From the NCBI RefSeq assembly GCF_020781835.1, contig NZ_JAJGNJ010000009.1, forward strand, positions 102,823 through 166,822: 64,000 nucleotides of DNA. Direction: 5' to 3'. Position numbers and translations under genes: made by a program. Below the pieces are notes generated by a model. The model had not been told where the DNA came from. It was given only the letters and a program-made list of their open reading frames with translations, and made no database searches. Source of the stretch: Microbacterium testaceum. Its GTDB lineage: Bacteria > Actinomycetota > Actinomycetes > Actinomycetales > Microbacteriaceae. Positions 25,026 through 35,226 of this stretch are shown here, piece by piece (within the stretch, counting starts at the first letter, position 1; each line of letters begins with the position of its first letter).

Positions 25026-26005
25026 CAGGAGTTCCTTCCCGCGGACAGGTCGACTTTGAAGCCCTTGATGAAGATTCCGGCGATGATCAGGACGCTGAGG
25101 AACAGCAGCACGGAGATGGCTGACCCGAGGCCGATCTCCAGGCGCCCGATCGAGGTGTTGTACGCCAGCAGCGACAGCGCCTCGGTGTCGTTGGCGCCGG
25201 CGGTCATGATGAAGATGTTGTCGAAGATGCGGAACGCCTCGAGCGTGCGGAACAGCACCGCGACCATGATCGCGGCCTTCATGTTCGGCAGGATCACGCG
25301 GCGCAGGACCTCCCACGCGGTTGCGCCATCGACTTTCGCGGCCTCCTCCAGATCGCCGGGGACCTGAGCGAGACCGGAAAGGAGCAGGAGCGAGATGAAC
25401 GGCGTGGTCTTCCACACCTCGCTGAGGATGATCACGGTCAGCGACGTGCCCTGGGAGGCGAACCAGTTGAGGTTCTCATCGAACCCCGGGATCCACGACA
25501 GCCAGTTGTTGACGTAGCCGCCGGAGTTGATGTCGAAGGCGTAGAAGAAGGCGAACGCCGAGACGACGGTGATGATGCCGTAGGGCACGAGGATCGCGGT
25601 GCGCGCGAAACCCCGCAGCTTCTTGATCGCGCGGTGCATGACCAGCGCGAACCCGAAACCGATGACGAGCTCCAGCAGCACCGTGACGACGGTGATGAAG
25701 AGCGTGACGCCCATCGACTGCCAGAACGCCGGGTCACCGAGGATCACCGCATAGTTGCGGAACCAGATGAACTCGCGGTCGTCCGGGGCCGTCAGGCGCA
25801 GGCTGAACAGCGAGTCCCACAGTGCCTGCACGATCGGGTACAGCGTGACCAGCAGCATGATGCCGAACGCCGGGCCCGCGAGCATCCACCCGAGGCGGGC
25901 TTCGGCGCGCGCACGGTCGGATCGGCGCTTCTTGTGCTTCGGCGCGGAACCAGCGGGGTCTTCGTCGGCCCGGACTTTGCCGGCCGCGGCGATGTCAGCG
26001 GTCAC
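25025..26005 (-). CDS. Sugar ABC permease (MalF/SugA type)
   Basis: 326 residues from GTG (VTADIAAAGK). A charged cytoplasmic N-terminus (KHKKRRSDRARAEARLG) precedes six membrane segments; EAA loop EEAAKVDGATAWEVLRRVIL. Start overlaps the binding-protein stop by 4 bp (GTGA). Confidence 0.92.
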   Translation of the reverse strand: MTADIAAAGKVRADEDPAGSAPKHKKRRSDRARAEARLGWMLAGPAFGIMLLVTLYPIVQALWDSLFSLRLTAPDDREFIWFRNYAVILGDPAFWQSMGVTLFITVVTVLLELVIGFGFALVMHRAIKKLRGFARTAILVPYGIITVVSAFAFFYAFDINSGGYVNNWLSWIPGFDENLNWFASQGTSLTVIILSEVWKTTPFISLLLLSGLAQVPGDLEEAAKVDGATAWEVLRRVILPNMKAAIMVAVLFRTLEAFRIFDNIFIMTAGANDTEALSLLAYNTSIGRLEIGLGSAISVLLFLSVLIIAGIFIKGFKVDLSAGRNS

Positions 26006-27267
26006 AGCAGCCTCTCCCCTCTGAGCACCGCGAGGATGAAGTCGGTGGACGTCTGCGGCGTCGTGTCGGGGTTCACGGCGTTCGGCGGATGCCACGTGCG
26101 CTGCAGCCCGATCGAGATCTCGTTGTAGTACGGCGTCTGGGGCCGCGGCGCGCCGAGGTCGAGCGACTCGCGGATCGTGTCGGCCATCGGGAACTTCTCC
26201 TGCACCTCGGGGTCGTCGTAGGCCGCGGTGTTCGAGGGCGGGTTGCCGTTGGTGACGAAGTACTGCGCCTGGTTCTCGGGGCTGACGATGCACGCCACCG
26301 CCTGCCAGGCGAGGTCGGTGTGCTCGCTGTACGCGCCGACACCGAGGTTGATCCCCCCGACGGGCGGGGCGGCGGGCGTCTCGGCATCCACCCGCGGGTA
26401 GACGGCCCACCCGAGATCCTCGACGACCTCGGGGGCGGCGCCCTGCATCGCGGGGTAGACGAAGGGCCAGTTGACCATGAACGAGCCGTTCTCGCCCTGG
26501 AAGAGGTTCATGCTGGCGTTCTCGTCGGCCGTGGGAAGTCCCGATCCACCGAGACCGGACGAACCGATCCGGCCGATGATGTCGGCCGCCGCGCGACCGG
26601 CGTCGGTGTCCAGCCCGAGGCGCATCTCGTCGGGCCGGGCATCCGGATCCTCGAGGATCTCGCCGCCCGCTGACGCGACGAGCGCGTTGATCCACACCGT
26701 CATCGACTCCGCGAGCGCGCCCTGCACGCCGAGTTGCTTGTCCTGGTCCTCAGCCACCTGGATGATCTGGTCCCAGGTGACCGGCTGGGTCATGTCGAGC
26801 CCCGCGGCCTCGGCGACGGACGTGCGGTACCACAGCAGCTGCGTGTTGGCCCAGAACGGCACCGTGACCAGCTCCCCGTCCCAGCTCGCCGACTCCACTG
26901 CGCCCTGCACCACGCCCTCGGTGTTCTGCAGGTCGTCCGGGACGGGAGCGAGGAACCCCGGTTCGGCAAGCTCGGGGATGAACGGCGGGTCCAGGCTCAT
27001 GATGTCGAGCGAGCGGTCGCTGGCCGCCAGGCGTCGTGCCAGTTGCTCGCGCTGCGACGCCGCGTCTCGCGGCAGGAGCGAGGTCTCAATCTGATAGGCC
27101 CCGTCGGCGGCTTCGGTGCAGGATGCCGCGATCTCGGCCTGACCGCCGTCGTCGGGGTTGATGTACCACGTGAGGACCGGAACATCGTCGCTCGCGGAGC
27201 ATGCGCCGAGGGTGCCCGCCAGGACGACGGCACCGGCCCCGGCCACGATCCGTCTCACCCTTGGCAT
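26002..27267 (-). CDS. Sugar-binding lipoprotein (LpqY-like)
   Basis: 421 residues from MPRVRRIVAG. Lipobox LGAC (Cys23), then VLTWYINPDDGGQAEIAASC, a start seen in actinobacterial trehalose/maltose-type binding proteins (LpqY). Family 1 solute-binding fold, with aromatic residues (WANTQLLWY, NWPFVYPAM) suited to sugar stacking. Gene order binding protein–permease–permease–ATPase matches lpqY-sugABC, so trehalose or a related oligosaccharide is the likely but unproven substrate. Confidence 0.85.
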   Translation of the reverse strand: MPRVRRIVAGAGAVVLAGTLGACSASDDVPVLTWYINPDDGGQAEIAASCTEAADGAYQIETSLLPRDAASQREQLARRLAASDRSLDIMSLDPPFIPELAEPGFLAPVPDDLQNTEGVVQGAVESASWDGELVTVPFWANTQLLWYRTSVAEAAGLDMTQPVTWDQIIQVAEDQDKQLGVQGALAESMTVWINALVASAGGEILEDPDARPDEMRLGLDTDAGRAAADIIGRIGSSGLGGSGLPTADENASMNLFQGENGSFMVNWPFVYPAMQGAAPEVVEDLGWAVYPRVDAETPAAPPVGGINLGVGAYSEHTDLAWQAVACIVSPENQAQYFVTNGNPPSNTAAYDDPEVQEKFPMADTIRESLDLGAPRPQTPYYNEISIGLQRTWHPPNAVNPDTTPQTSTDFILAVLRGERLL

Positions 27268-27404
27268 CCGGCCCCCTCGCCTCGGTGCACGGGCGCTCGT
27301 TGCCCGGCGTCGTCCACCCCATCCTGCCGAGGGGGCTCGGATGCGGTCGGGAGGGTTGCCTCCGGCGGAGGTCGGGTGTAATCGCGCGCGGGGTGGGACG
27401 CGGG

Positions 27405-28775
27405 TTACTCGCCGCGCGAGACCCGGATCATCTCGTCGCGCGGGACGACCTTGATACGAGCCCGCTCGTGCGGAGCACCGAGAGCGATCTCGTGCGCGTC
27501 GAGGCGATGCCAGCCCTCGAGGTCGGTCCAGCGCACACCGCGCTCGGCCAGGAGCGCCGGGATGGCCTCCTCCTCCGGGTGGGCCGGCCGCCACCACTCG
27601 CTCTGGTCGTTGATGACGTGGCGCACCGTCTCCATGGCATCCGACTTGGTGTGGCCGATGAGTCCGACGGGGCCGCGCTTGATCCAGCCGGTGGCGTAGA
27701 CGCCAGGGACACGCTCGTTCGTGTCGTGGTGGAGCACCTGGCCCTCGTGGTTGGGGATGACCCCGTGGCGCTCGTCGAAGGGGACGTCCTTCAGCGGCGA
27801 CCCGAAGTACCCCACCGCGCGGTAGATCGCCTGGACCGGCACCTCGCGGATCTCGCCGGTACCGACGACACCGCCCTCGGCGTCGGGCTTCGTGCGCTCG
27901 TACCGGAACGCGGCGACGCGACCGTCGGCATCCTTCACGACCTCGAGCGGCTTGGCCCAGAAGTGCAGGTGCAGGCGGCGAGAGGCTTCTCCGCCCGCGT
28001 TGTTCACGCCGGGGCGCGTCCGCCACTCCTGCAGCACCCGGTCGATGACCTTGACCTGCTTGTTGGTCTGGATGGCGGTGAGCGAGGCCTCGTCGTAGTC
28101 GAAGTCCTCGTCGTACACGACCATGTCGACGTCGCGCAGCTCGCCGAGTTCGCGCAGCTCCAGCGGGGTGAACTTCACCTGCGCGGGGCCACGGCGGCCG
28201 AACACGTGCACGTCCGTGACGGGCGAGGCCTTCAGCCCCTCGTAGACGTTCGCGGGGATCTCGGTGGGGAGCAGGTCGTCGGCGTGCTTGGCCAGGATGC
28301 GCGTGATGTCGAGGGCGACGTTGCCGTTGCCGATGACCGCGACCGACTCCGCCTCGAGCGGCCACTCGCGCGGCACGTCGGGGTGACCGTCGAACCAGCT
28401 GACGAAGTCCGCGGCGCCGTAGGATCCGACGGCGTCGATGCCCGGGATGTCGAGATCGGCGTCGCGGATCGCGCCCGTGGAGAAGATCACGGCGTTGTAG
28501 TGCTGTTTGAGGTCGTCGAGGGTGATGTCCTCGCCGAAGCGCACGTTGCCGAAGATGCGGATGTCGCCGCGGTCGAGGACTTCGCGCAGAGCCGTGATGA
28601 CGCCCTTGATGCGTGGGTGGTCCGGGGCGACGCCGTAGCGCACGAGACCGTAGGGAGCGGGGAGCTGCTCGAAGAGGTCGATCGACACGTCGAACTGCCG
28701 CTCGGCCTTCAGCAGGATGTCGGCGGCGTAGATGCCGGCGGGGCCGGCGCCGACGATGGCAAGGCGCAGCTTCAT
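27405..28775 (-). CDS. fprA: Ferredoxin/flavodoxin–NADP reductase (FprA-like)
   Basis: 456 residues. FAD motif AIVGAGPAGIYAAD at the N-terminus, adrenodoxin reductase-like LPAPYGLVRYGVAPDHP, and the NADP motif AVIGNGNVALDITR; GWIKRGPVGLIGHTK closes the fold. Transfers electrons between NADPH and ferredoxin. Last gene of a run with DUF402, menG and the prenyl synthase (gap to the latter 39 bp). Confidence 0.93.
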   Translation of the reverse strand: MKLRLAIVGAGPAGIYAADILLKAERQFDVSIDLFEQLPAPYGLVRYGVAPDHPRIKGVITALREVLDRGDIRIFGNVRFGEDITLDDLKQHYNAVIFSTGAIRDADLDIPGIDAVGSYGAADFVSWFDGHPDVPREWPLEAESVAVIGNGNVALDITRILAKHADDLLPTEIPANVYEGLKASPVTDVHVFGRRGPAQVKFTPLELRELGELRDVDMVVYDEDFDYDEASLTAIQTNKQVKVIDRVLQEWRTRPGVNNAGGEASRRLHLHFWAKPLEVVKDADGRVAAFRYERTKPDAEGGVVGTGEIREVPVQAIYRAVGYFGSPLKDVPFDERHGVIPNHEGQVLHHDTNERVPGVYATGWIKRGPVGLIGHTKSDAMETVRHVINDQSEWWRPAHPEEEAIPALLAERGVRWTDLEGWHRLDAHEIALGAPHERARIKVVPRDEMIRVSRGE

Positions 28776-28814
28776 GGGAATCCTCTCGATCGCGATCGGG
28801 GGGTGGGGGAACGG

Positions 28815-29876
28815 TCAGGCGGAGCGGTCGGCCACGGCGCGGGCGAACCTCGTCAGGGCCTCGCGGACGGCGCCGTCCGGCAACGGGGCGAGCGCATCGA
28901 TCGCTTCCTGCGACCACCGGTGGGCCAGGTCCAGCGTCTCCCGCGTCGTCTCGTGCTCGCGCAGCTCGGTGAGGGCGTCGTCGAGGATGGCGGGGTCGGC
29001 ACCCCCGGCGATGCGGTCCTGACCCTCGTCGATGCGCGCGCGCAGATCCGCCGATGCCTGATCGGTGCGGTGACCCAGCAGGAGGTACGGCATGGTCGGT
29101 ACGCCCGCGCGCAGGTCGGTGCCGGGCACCTTGCCCGTCTCGGACGGGTCGGGAGACAGGTCGATGACGTCGTCGAGCAGTTGGAAGGCGACACCGGCCT
29201 TCTCGCCGAACACGACCATGGGAGCCTCGAACTCCTCGGGGGCACCCGAGTAGATGACCCCTGACTGCGCGGCCGCAGCGATCAGGGAGCCCGTCTTGTC
29301 GGCGAGCACCCGGAGGTAGAACTCCACCGGCTCGTCGCCCTCCTGCGGGCCGACGGTCTCGTGCATCTGTCCCAGCACGAGCCGCTCGAACGTGTCGGCC
29401 TGAAGCTGGATCGCCCGCTCGCCGCGGCGGGCCATGAGCTGACTGGCGCGCGAGAACAGCAGATCCCCGGTGAGGATCGCGATGTTGTTGCCCCACACCG
29501 TCTGAGCGCTGGGCACGCCGCGGCGCTTGTCCGCGCCGTCCATGACGTCGTCGTGGTACAGCGACCCCAGGTGCGTCAGCTCGAGGGCCGTGGCGACCTC
29601 GACGACCTCGGTCGTGGTGCCCTGACCGAGCTGGGCGGTGAGGATCGCGAGCATCGGCCGCACGCGTTTGCCCCCCGCCTCGTACAGGTAGCGGGCGGTG
29701 ACGTCGGCGAGCTTGTCGGCGCTGCGCACCTCGCGTTCGAGGGTGCCCTCGACGAGGTCGAGGCCGGCCTCGACGGTGGACAGCAGGGTGCGCGCGCGCA
29801 GCCCGCCGAAGATGCGGTCACTCAGGCCCAGCTTGCCCGACAGGCGGGAGCCGGCCGCGGGCGGTCTCGGGGTCAC
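28815..29876 (-). CDS. Long-chain polyprenyl diphosphate synthase
   Basis: 353 residues. First Asp-rich motif LYHDDVMDGADKRRG and second LLDDVIDLSPD (DDxxD) are intact. Upstream of the first motif the residues are LTHLGS, lacking bulky aromatic blockers close to the Asp motif, which fits long products. Position next to menG and in the men region suggests it makes the menaquinone side chain. Confidence 0.92.
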   Translation of the reverse strand: MTPRPPAAGSRLSGKLGLSDRIFGGLRARTLLSTVEAGLDLVEGTLEREVRSADKLADVTARYLYEAGGKRVRPMLAILTAQLGQGTTTEVVEVATALELTHLGSLYHDDVMDGADKRRGVPSAQTVWGNNIAILTGDLLFSRASQLMARRGERAIQLQADTFERLVLGQMHETVGPQEGDEPVEFYLRVLADKTGSLIAAAAQSGVIYSGAPEEFEAPMVVFGEKAGVAFQLLDDVIDLSPDPSETGKVPGTDLRAGVPTMPYLLLGHRTDQASADLRARIDEGQDRIAGGADPAILDDALTELREHETTRETLDLAHRWSQEAIDALAPLPDGAVREALTRFARAVADRSA

Positions 29877-29939
29877 GATTTCCAGCCTATCCTGGCGCGG
29901 TGGAGGGCCGCCGACGGTATCTCGACGGTTGCGCGGCCG

Positions 29940-30659
29940 CTACTGCGCGGGATTGATCCCGCGATGAAGGGCGACGATACCGAACGTGAGGTTGCGGTAC
30001 GCCACGTCACCCCAGCCGGCGTCGCGCATCCATGCCGCCAGTGTCGGTTGATCCGGCCAGTCCCGGATGGACTCGTTCAGGTAGTCGTACGCCTCGGCGT
30101 TCGAGCTCACCGCCTTCGCGACCACCGGCAGGACACGGTCGTTGTAGAAGCGATAGAGGCCGGCGAAGGCACGGGACGGCGGGTGCGAGAACTCGCACAC
30201 GACGATGCGCCCCCCGGCGCGCGTCACGCGACGCAGTTCGCGAAGGGCGCGACGCGGATCGTTGACGTTGCGCAGGCCGAACGACATCGTCACCGCGTCG
30301 AACTCCCCGTCTGCGAACGGCAGGTCGGTGGCATCCGCCTGGACGAACTCGAGGTTCGGAACGTTCCCGTGCCGACGGCGCCCCTCGGCGATCATGCCGC
30401 GGGAGAAGTCGGCCGCCACCACGTGGGCGCCGCTGGGGACGAACGCCATCGACGAGGTCCCCGTCCCGGCGGCGAGATCGAGGATCCGCTCGCCGCGCCG
30501 CGGAGCGACGGCCTTCAGGGTGGCCACGCGCCAGAACCGGTCGTTGCCCAGGCTCAGCACCGTGTTGGTGCGGTCGTAGGCCGCGGCCACCTGATCGAAC
30601 ATGCCGCTGACGCGATGGGGATCCTTGCCGAGGTCGGCGCGGTTGGGGTCGCTGCTCAC
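29940..30659 (-). CDS. menG: Demethylmenaquinone methyltransferase
   Basis: 239 residues. SAM-binding motif [35 protein letters not shown] and GIVALHRG are UbiE/MenG signatures; the usual 'DxxAxxYDxxNxxLSxGxxxxWR' start is present as [20 protein letters not shown]. Catalyses the last step of menaquinone synthesis. It follows the DUF402 gene by 9 bp. Confidence 0.95.
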   Translation of the reverse strand: MSSDPNRADLGKDPHRVSGMFDQVAAAYDRTNTVLSLGNDRFWRVATLKAVAPRRGERILDLAAGTGTSSMAFVPSGAHVVAADFSRGMIAEGRRRHGNVPNLEFVQADATDLPFADGEFDAVTMSFGLRNVNDPRRALRELRRVTRAGGRIVVCEFSHPPSRAFAGLYRFYNDRVLPVVAKAVSSNAEAYDYLNESIRDWPDQPTLAAWMRDAGWGDVAYRNLTFGIVALHRGINPAQ

Positions 30660-30668
30660 CCGTCGAGT

Positions 30669-31232
30669 CTAGGCGCGGGCCGCATCCTCGTCCTCGGGTT
30701 GCGCGAGGTCCGCGAGCCGCTGCAGCCACGGACCGGTCACGTCGTCCGAGAAGGGCGCCTCCCCCGCACGCACGCGCCGTTCGAGGTCCGCCGCGACGGA
30801 CTCGAGGTGCGCGACGACGTCGGCGGGGTAGCCGTAGCGCACGCGGTGGTCGTCCCACTCGTCGCGGTCGTCGATCCAGGTGCCGCGCCCGTCGGTGCGG
30901 CGCACGACGTCGAGGTCCATGTCGATGCCGACGGGGGTGCCCTCGTCATCCCACCCGGCCTCCCACGCGAGGTCGATGTAGACCGCGACCGGATGCGGTG
31001 CGGCGTTGTGGGTGAAGGCCCAGTCGCCGCTGGCGGGGACCAGCGTCACGTTGGGCTCACGGCACACGAACTCGCGGCCGGGACGCACGCTGCGCCAGCC
31101 GACCCGCTGCCCGAACCAGTCCCCCCAGCTGTCCGACCCGAGGTAGACGCAGTCCTGTTCCCAGTGCGCGGACCCGTCCCACTTGCGCCAGCGGAACACG
31201 AGTCGGGTGCCGGGTGCAGGTCGGGACGTCAT
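30669..31232 (-). CDS. DUF402-domain protein
   Basis: 187 residues. VYLGSDSWGDWFGQ, YIDLAWEAGWDDEGTPVGIDMDLDVVR and WIDDRDEWDDHR match DUF402, a fold related to FomD/RNA-pyrophosphohydrolase-like enzymes; the D/E cluster would bind metal. Some members hydrolyse nucleoside diphosphates; the actinobacterial role is unknown. Divergent from menF with only 34 bp between starts. Confidence 0.85.
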   Translation of the reverse strand: MTSRPAPGTRLVFRWRKWDGSAHWEQDCVYLGSDSWGDWFGQRVGWRSVRPGREFVCREPNVTLVPASGDWAFTHNAAPHPVAVYIDLAWEAGWDDEGTPVGIDMDLDVVRRTDGRGTWIDDRDEWDDHRVRYGYPADVVAHLESVAADLERRVRAGEAPFSDDVTGPWLQRLADLAQPEDEDAARA

Positions 31233-31266
31233 GCCGCGAGTCTAAGTCGCGGTCTAGTGTGGGAAG

Positions 31267-32544
31267 GTGCAGCGACCGGCGGACGACATCGTGCCGCGTC
31301 TGCGCGTCGTGACCCGGGAACTCGCTCCCATGGACGACGTGCTGGACTACACGACCGGCTACGACCCCCTGTTCTGGAGCCGTCGCGGGGAGTCCCTCGC
31401 CGGCTTCGGCGACCTTCTGACGATCCGCTACACCGGCGCGCAGCCCGGCGACGCGACGATCGCGGACCGCTGGCGACGCATCGCCGCCGCGGCCGAGATC
31501 GACGATCCGATCGGCGTTCCCGGCACGGGGCTCGTCGCGTTCGGCTCGTTCGTGTTCGACCCGCGCTCCGAGCGCGAGAGCGTCCTGCGCGTGCCCGGCA
31601 CCATCGTGGGCCGCCACGGCGGTCGCGCCTGGGTCACGCGGATCGCGTTCGCCGACACCCCCGACGAACCGGAACCGGATCTGCCGCCGCGCTCCCCCTT
31701 CGGCCCGCACTGGTCGGCCACGCTCGGGCCCGGGCGGCAGACCGCCGAGGGGTACCAGGAGGCCGTGCACCGAGCGGTCGAGGCGATCCGCGTCGGCGAG
31801 GTCCGCAAGGTCGTCCTCGCGCGCGACATCGTCGGCACGATCCCCTCCGGCTCGGACCGGCGGCGCCTCGTCCGCTCGCTCCTCGAGGGCTACCCCGACT
31901 GCTGGGTCTTCGCCATCGACGGTCTCATCGGCGCGAGCCCGGAAACGCTGGTCACGGTCTCGCACGGCACGGTGACCGCCCGGGTGCTGGCCGGCACCAC
32001 GGCCCGCGGCGGCGACGCCGACAGCGACGTGGCGGCCGCGCTCGCCCTCGCCGAGAGCCCGAAGGACCAGGAAGAGCACCGCTTCGCCGTGCAGAGCGTG
32101 CTGACCGCCCTCCGTCCGCACACGTCGGCCCTGGCCGCGGGCGAGCAGCCCTTCACGCTCAAGCTCCCCAACGTCTGGCACCTGGCCACCGACATCGAGG
32201 GCGAGCTCTCCGAAGCCGCATCCTCACTCGACCTCGTCGCCGTGCTGCACCCCACCGCGGCCGTCGCCGGAACCCCCACCGCGGTCGCGATGGATGTCAT
32301 CCGGCGCCTCGAACCGTTCGACCGCGGCCGCTACGCCGGGGCCGTCGGCTGGATCGGAGCGTCGGGCGACGGCGAGTGGGCCATCGCCCTGCGCTGCGCG
32401 CAGATCGACCCCGCCGCTCCCGCCTCACCGACCGCCCCGATCACCGCCTACGCCGGGGCGGGGATCGTCGCCGACAGCGTGCCCGAGTCGGAGTTGCTGG
32501 AGACCCGCGTGAAGTTCCGGCCGATCGTCGAGGCGCTCGCTTAG
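31267..32544 (+). CDS. menF: Isochorismate synthase
   Basis: 425 residues, GTG start. Chorismate-binding domain with KVVLARDI, GASPETLVTVSHGTVTARVLAGTTARGGD, PKDQEEHRFAVQSV and LHPTAAVAGTPTAVA; the catalytic Lys/Glu framework is complete. Converts chorismate to isochorismate as first committed step to menaquinone; in principle it could feed a siderophore, but men context supports MenF. Ends in a 4-bp overlap with the convergent PPK2 gene. Confidence 0.92.
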   Translation: MQRPADDIVPRLRVVTRELAPMDDVLDYTTGYDPLFWSRRGESLAGFGDLLTIRYTGAQPGDATIADRWRRIAAAAEIDDPIGVPGTGLVAFGSFVFDPRSERESVLRVPGTIVGRHGGRAWVTRIAFADTPDEPEPDLPPRSPFGPHWSATLGPGRQTAEGYQEAVHRAVEAIRVGEVRKVVLARDIVGTIPSGSDRRRLVRSLLEGYPDCWVFAIDGLIGASPETLVTVSHGTVTARVLAGTTARGGDADSDVAAALALAESPKDQEEHRFAVQSVLTALRPHTSALAAGEQPFTLKLPNVWHLATDIEGELSEAASSLDLVAVLHPTAAVAGTPTAVAMDVIRRLEPFDRGRYAGAVGWIGASGDGEWAIALRCAQIDPAAPASPTAPITAYAGAGIVADSVPESELLETRVKFRPIVEALA

Positions 32545-33425
32545 GACGCCGCCAGACGCTGCTTCTCCGTGGCGACGTCGTAGTCGGCCGCGGGCCACTG
32601 CGGGTCGATGTCGGCCAGCGCGTCGATGAGGAGCTGCTGCACCGCCAGCCGTGCGTACCACTTCCGGTCGGCCGGGACGACATGCCACGGGGACAGCGGC
32701 GTCGAGGTGCGCTCGAGCGCCACCTGGTAGGCATCCATGTAGTCGTCCCATCGCGCGCGTTCGTCCACGTCGGACGGGTTGTACTTCCAGTGCTTGTCGG
32801 GGCGCTCGAGGCGCTCGGCCAGGCGCGCGCGCTGCTCCTCCTTCGAGATGTGCAGCATCACCTTCACGACCCGGATGCCGAGCTCCGCCGCCTCCGCCTC
32901 GAAGGCCACGATCGCCCCGTAGCGGCGTTCGATCTCGTCGGCCGCGGCGAGCTCGCGCACGCGGGCGATGAGCACGTCCTCGTAGTGCGACCGGTCGAAG
33001 ACACCGAGGCGCCCGGCATCCGGAAGCCGCTTGCGGATGCGCCACAGGAAGTCGTGGGAGAGCTCTTCGGCGGTGGGCTTCTTGAACGAGGCCAGGTCGA
33101 CCCCCTGCGGGTCGACGGCACCCACGACGTGCTTGACGATGCCGCCCTTGCCCGCGGTGTCCATCGCCTGCAGCACGAGCAGCACAGACCCGGTCGCGGT
33201 ACCGGCGACACTCTGCGCGAACAGCCGCTCCTGCAGGTCGGCCAACGGGGCCACGCCCGCGTCGAGATCCGCCTTGCCCTGCTCCTTGTCCGCGTCGTAC
33301 CCGGGCGTGGCACGGGTGTCGACGTCGGCGAGTCGGAACCCCGGAGCGACGCTCAGGACATCGGCGGCGGGCGTGGACCAGCGGCTGTGCGAACTCATCG
33401 TCACAGCGTGACGGGCGACGGACAT
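32541..33425 (-). CDS. Polyphosphate kinase 2 family protein
   Basis: 294 residues if translation starts at MSVARHAV; MSSHSRW (33398) is an alternative. P-loop LQAMDTAGKGGIVKHV, lid/second motif FDRSHYEDVL and C-terminal HVVPADRKWYARLAV are PPK2 signatures. Transfers phosphate between polyphosphate and nucleotides; with a single PPK2 domain it may phosphorylate AMP or NDP. Stop overlaps menF stop (TTAG). Confidence 0.92.
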   Translation of the reverse strand: MSVARHAVTMSSHSRWSTPAADVLSVAPGFRLADVDTRATPGYDADKEQGKADLDAGVAPLADLQERLFAQSVAGTATGSVLLVLQAMDTAGKGGIVKHVVGAVDPQGVDLASFKKPTAEELSHDFLWRIRKRLPDAGRLGVFDRSHYEDVLIARVRELAAADEIERRYGAIVAFEAEAAELGIRVVKVMLHISKEEQRARLAERLERPDKHWKYNPSDVDERARWDDYMDAYQVALERTSTPLSPWHVVPADRKWYARLAVQQLLIDALADIDPQWPAADYDVATEKQRLAAS

Positions 33426-33451
33426 CGGCGCCAGAGGTTGACGGACCGCGC

Positions 33452-35224
33452 TCAGCGGTCCAGTGGCACCTCGATGAGCTGGCGTCCTCCGCTGGGCGCG
33501 GTGAGCGCCTGGTCGAGCGCGACCCGCGTCGACACGCGGCGGTACTCCCAGCCGTAGGCCAGGGCGAGGTGCTCGAGCCGGACGTTCTGCGGCGTGAACT
33601 GCACCCGCTCCATCGCGGCGGCGCCCGCGACCGAGGCCACCTCGAGACCATCGAAGATCGTGCCGCCGCCGTCGTTGCCGACGACCACCTGGAGCCGGGG
33701 CTCCCGCTCGCCCGGCGGCAGCAGCAGCGCTCCGACGTCATGCAGGAGGGTGAGGTCGCCCAGCAGCACGCGCGTGACACCGGGCCGCTCGTCGTCCTGG
33801 CTGGCGAGGGCGACCCCGGTGGCGGTGGCGATCGTCCCGTCGATGCCGGCGAGTCCGCGGTTGGAATGCACGGCCACCTTCTTGCCGCCGAGCAGGTCGT
33901 CCGCGACGCGGACCAGGCGCGAGGAGCCGAAGACGAGCCGGTCGTGGGGCCAGGTCGCCCGCCACAACGCGTCGACGAGCGCCGCCCGGTCGACCGGGGC
34001 GCGCATCACCTCGACCTCGGCGTTGATCGCGCCCAGGCGCTCCTGCGGCACGGCCGAGGACAGTCCCTCGGCGTCGGGAGCGGGCGGGCTGAGGTCCACC
34101 GCGGCGGCGCGCGACGCGCGCATCCAGTCGCCCAGCCACGCGCGGTCGGTGTCGCCGTCGACGCGTACGGCATCCACCGTCCGCGTCGCTCGGTTGAGGT
34201 TGACCGGCTCCCCGGGTCCGCGCACCGCGATCACCTCGACGTCGTCGCGGCCGAGCAGTCGCGCGACCTCGCGGCTGAGCGTCGGATGTCCGAACACGAC
34301 GACACGTTGCACACGGCCCCCGAGGTCGGGCTCGCGGAGGAGGGCGCGGTACGAGTGCACGACGTGTCGTCCGAACCGGGCGCCGCTGACGATCTCGGCC
34401 ACCAGGGGGAAGCCGCCGCGGTGCGCGAGATCCTCGGCCGCGGGACCGGCATCGGCTCCGGCGACCACGATCGTGCGCGGCCCCGGTTCGAGTACCAGAG
34501 CCGCCTGTTCGGGCGCGACGCCGACGACCCCGATCCCGCCGCCGCCCTGGTACAGGGCACCGGATGCCTCGGAATCGGTGACGTCGTCGGCCGGGGCGGC
34601 GCGCGTGGCGCGCTCGACCAGCCACGCCGGGACGGCACCGGCCAGGGGCTCGCGCAGCGGCACGTTCAGGTGCACGGGTCCGGCCGCGAGCGCCCCCTCG
34701 CCCAGAGCCGCGGCCAGCGCCGTGGCCGCCACGGCGTCGAAGGTGTCGGTCTGGGGGGCGGTGGCATCCGGATCCACCGCCTCGGGGACGGGAAGGTCGG
34801 CGTCGAACCGCGTCGCCGGGTGGAAGAGTCCCGGCTGGCGCGTCGTCTGATTCGCCCCGACCCCGCGCAGCTCGGGCGGACGGTCAGCGGTGAGAAGCAG
34901 CAGCGGGACGCCCGAGTGGTGCGCCTCGAGCGCGGCGGGGAGGAGGTTGGCCACCGCGGTCCCCGACGTGCAGATCACCGCCGCGGGCATGCCCGTCTCG
35001 CGCGCGATGCCGAGCGCCGTGAACCCCGCGACGCGTTCGTCGATGCGGACGTGCAGGCGGACGAGCCCGGCGTGCTCGAGGGCGGCGGCGACCAGCGCGA
35101 GCGCCTGCGACCGCGATCCGGGACTCACGACGAGGTGCCGGACACCCCGCGAGACCAGCCCCGCCAGGAGCGCGGACGCCGCGTCGGTCGCCGGGGCCTG
35201 CACGCCCCGTTTCCCCGGTGCCAC
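33452..35224 (-). CDS. menD: SEPHCHC synthase
   Basis: 590 residues, GTG start, a thiamine diphosphate enzyme that joins isochorismate and 2-oxoglutarate. Substrate-binding SPGSRSQALAL, GVGANQTTRQPGLF, and the ThDP motif GDLTLLHDVGAL…NDGGGTIFDG are typical of MenD. Begins 2 bp after the small PLD-N-like gene, so the two share a transcript. Confidence 0.94.
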   Translation of the reverse strand: MAPGKRGVQAPATDAASALLAGLVSRGVRHLVVSPGSRSQALALVAAALEHAGLVRLHVRIDERVAGFTALGIARETGMPAAVICTSGTAVANLLPAALEAHHSGVPLLLLTADRPPELRGVGANQTTRQPGLFHPATRFDADLPVPEAVDPDATAPQTDTFDAVAATALAAALGEGALAAGPVHLNVPLREPLAGAVPAWLVERATRAAPADDVTDSEASGALYQGGGGIGVVGVAPEQAALVLEPGPRTIVVAGADAGPAAEDLAHRGGFPLVAEIVSGARFGRHVVHSYRALLREPDLGGRVQRVVVFGHPTLSREVARLLGRDDVEVIAVRGPGEPVNLNRATRTVDAVRVDGDTDRAWLGDWMRASRAAAVDLSPPAPDAEGLSSAVPQERLGAINAEVEVMRAPVDRAALVDALWRATWPHDRLVFGSSRLVRVADDLLGGKKVAVHSNRGLAGIDGTIATATGVALASQDDERPGVTRVLLGDLTLLHDVGALLLPPGEREPRLQVVVGNDGGGTIFDGLEVASVAGAAAMERVQFTPQNVRLEHLALAYGWEYRRVSTRVALDQALTAPSGGRQLIEVPLDR

Positions 35225-35226
35225 GA

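Noticed and set aside
22824..25367. 847-codon + strand frame over the sugar ATPase and permease
   Set aside because: Shadow of the genuine minus-strand ABC genes; low-complexity charged product.
29361..33557. 1398-codon open frame on the + strand across polyprenyl synthase, menG and menF
   Set aside because: It runs antisense to or out of frame with well-supported genes; no domain is visible and the Arg/Gly/His-rich composition is that of a GC-rich shadow frame.
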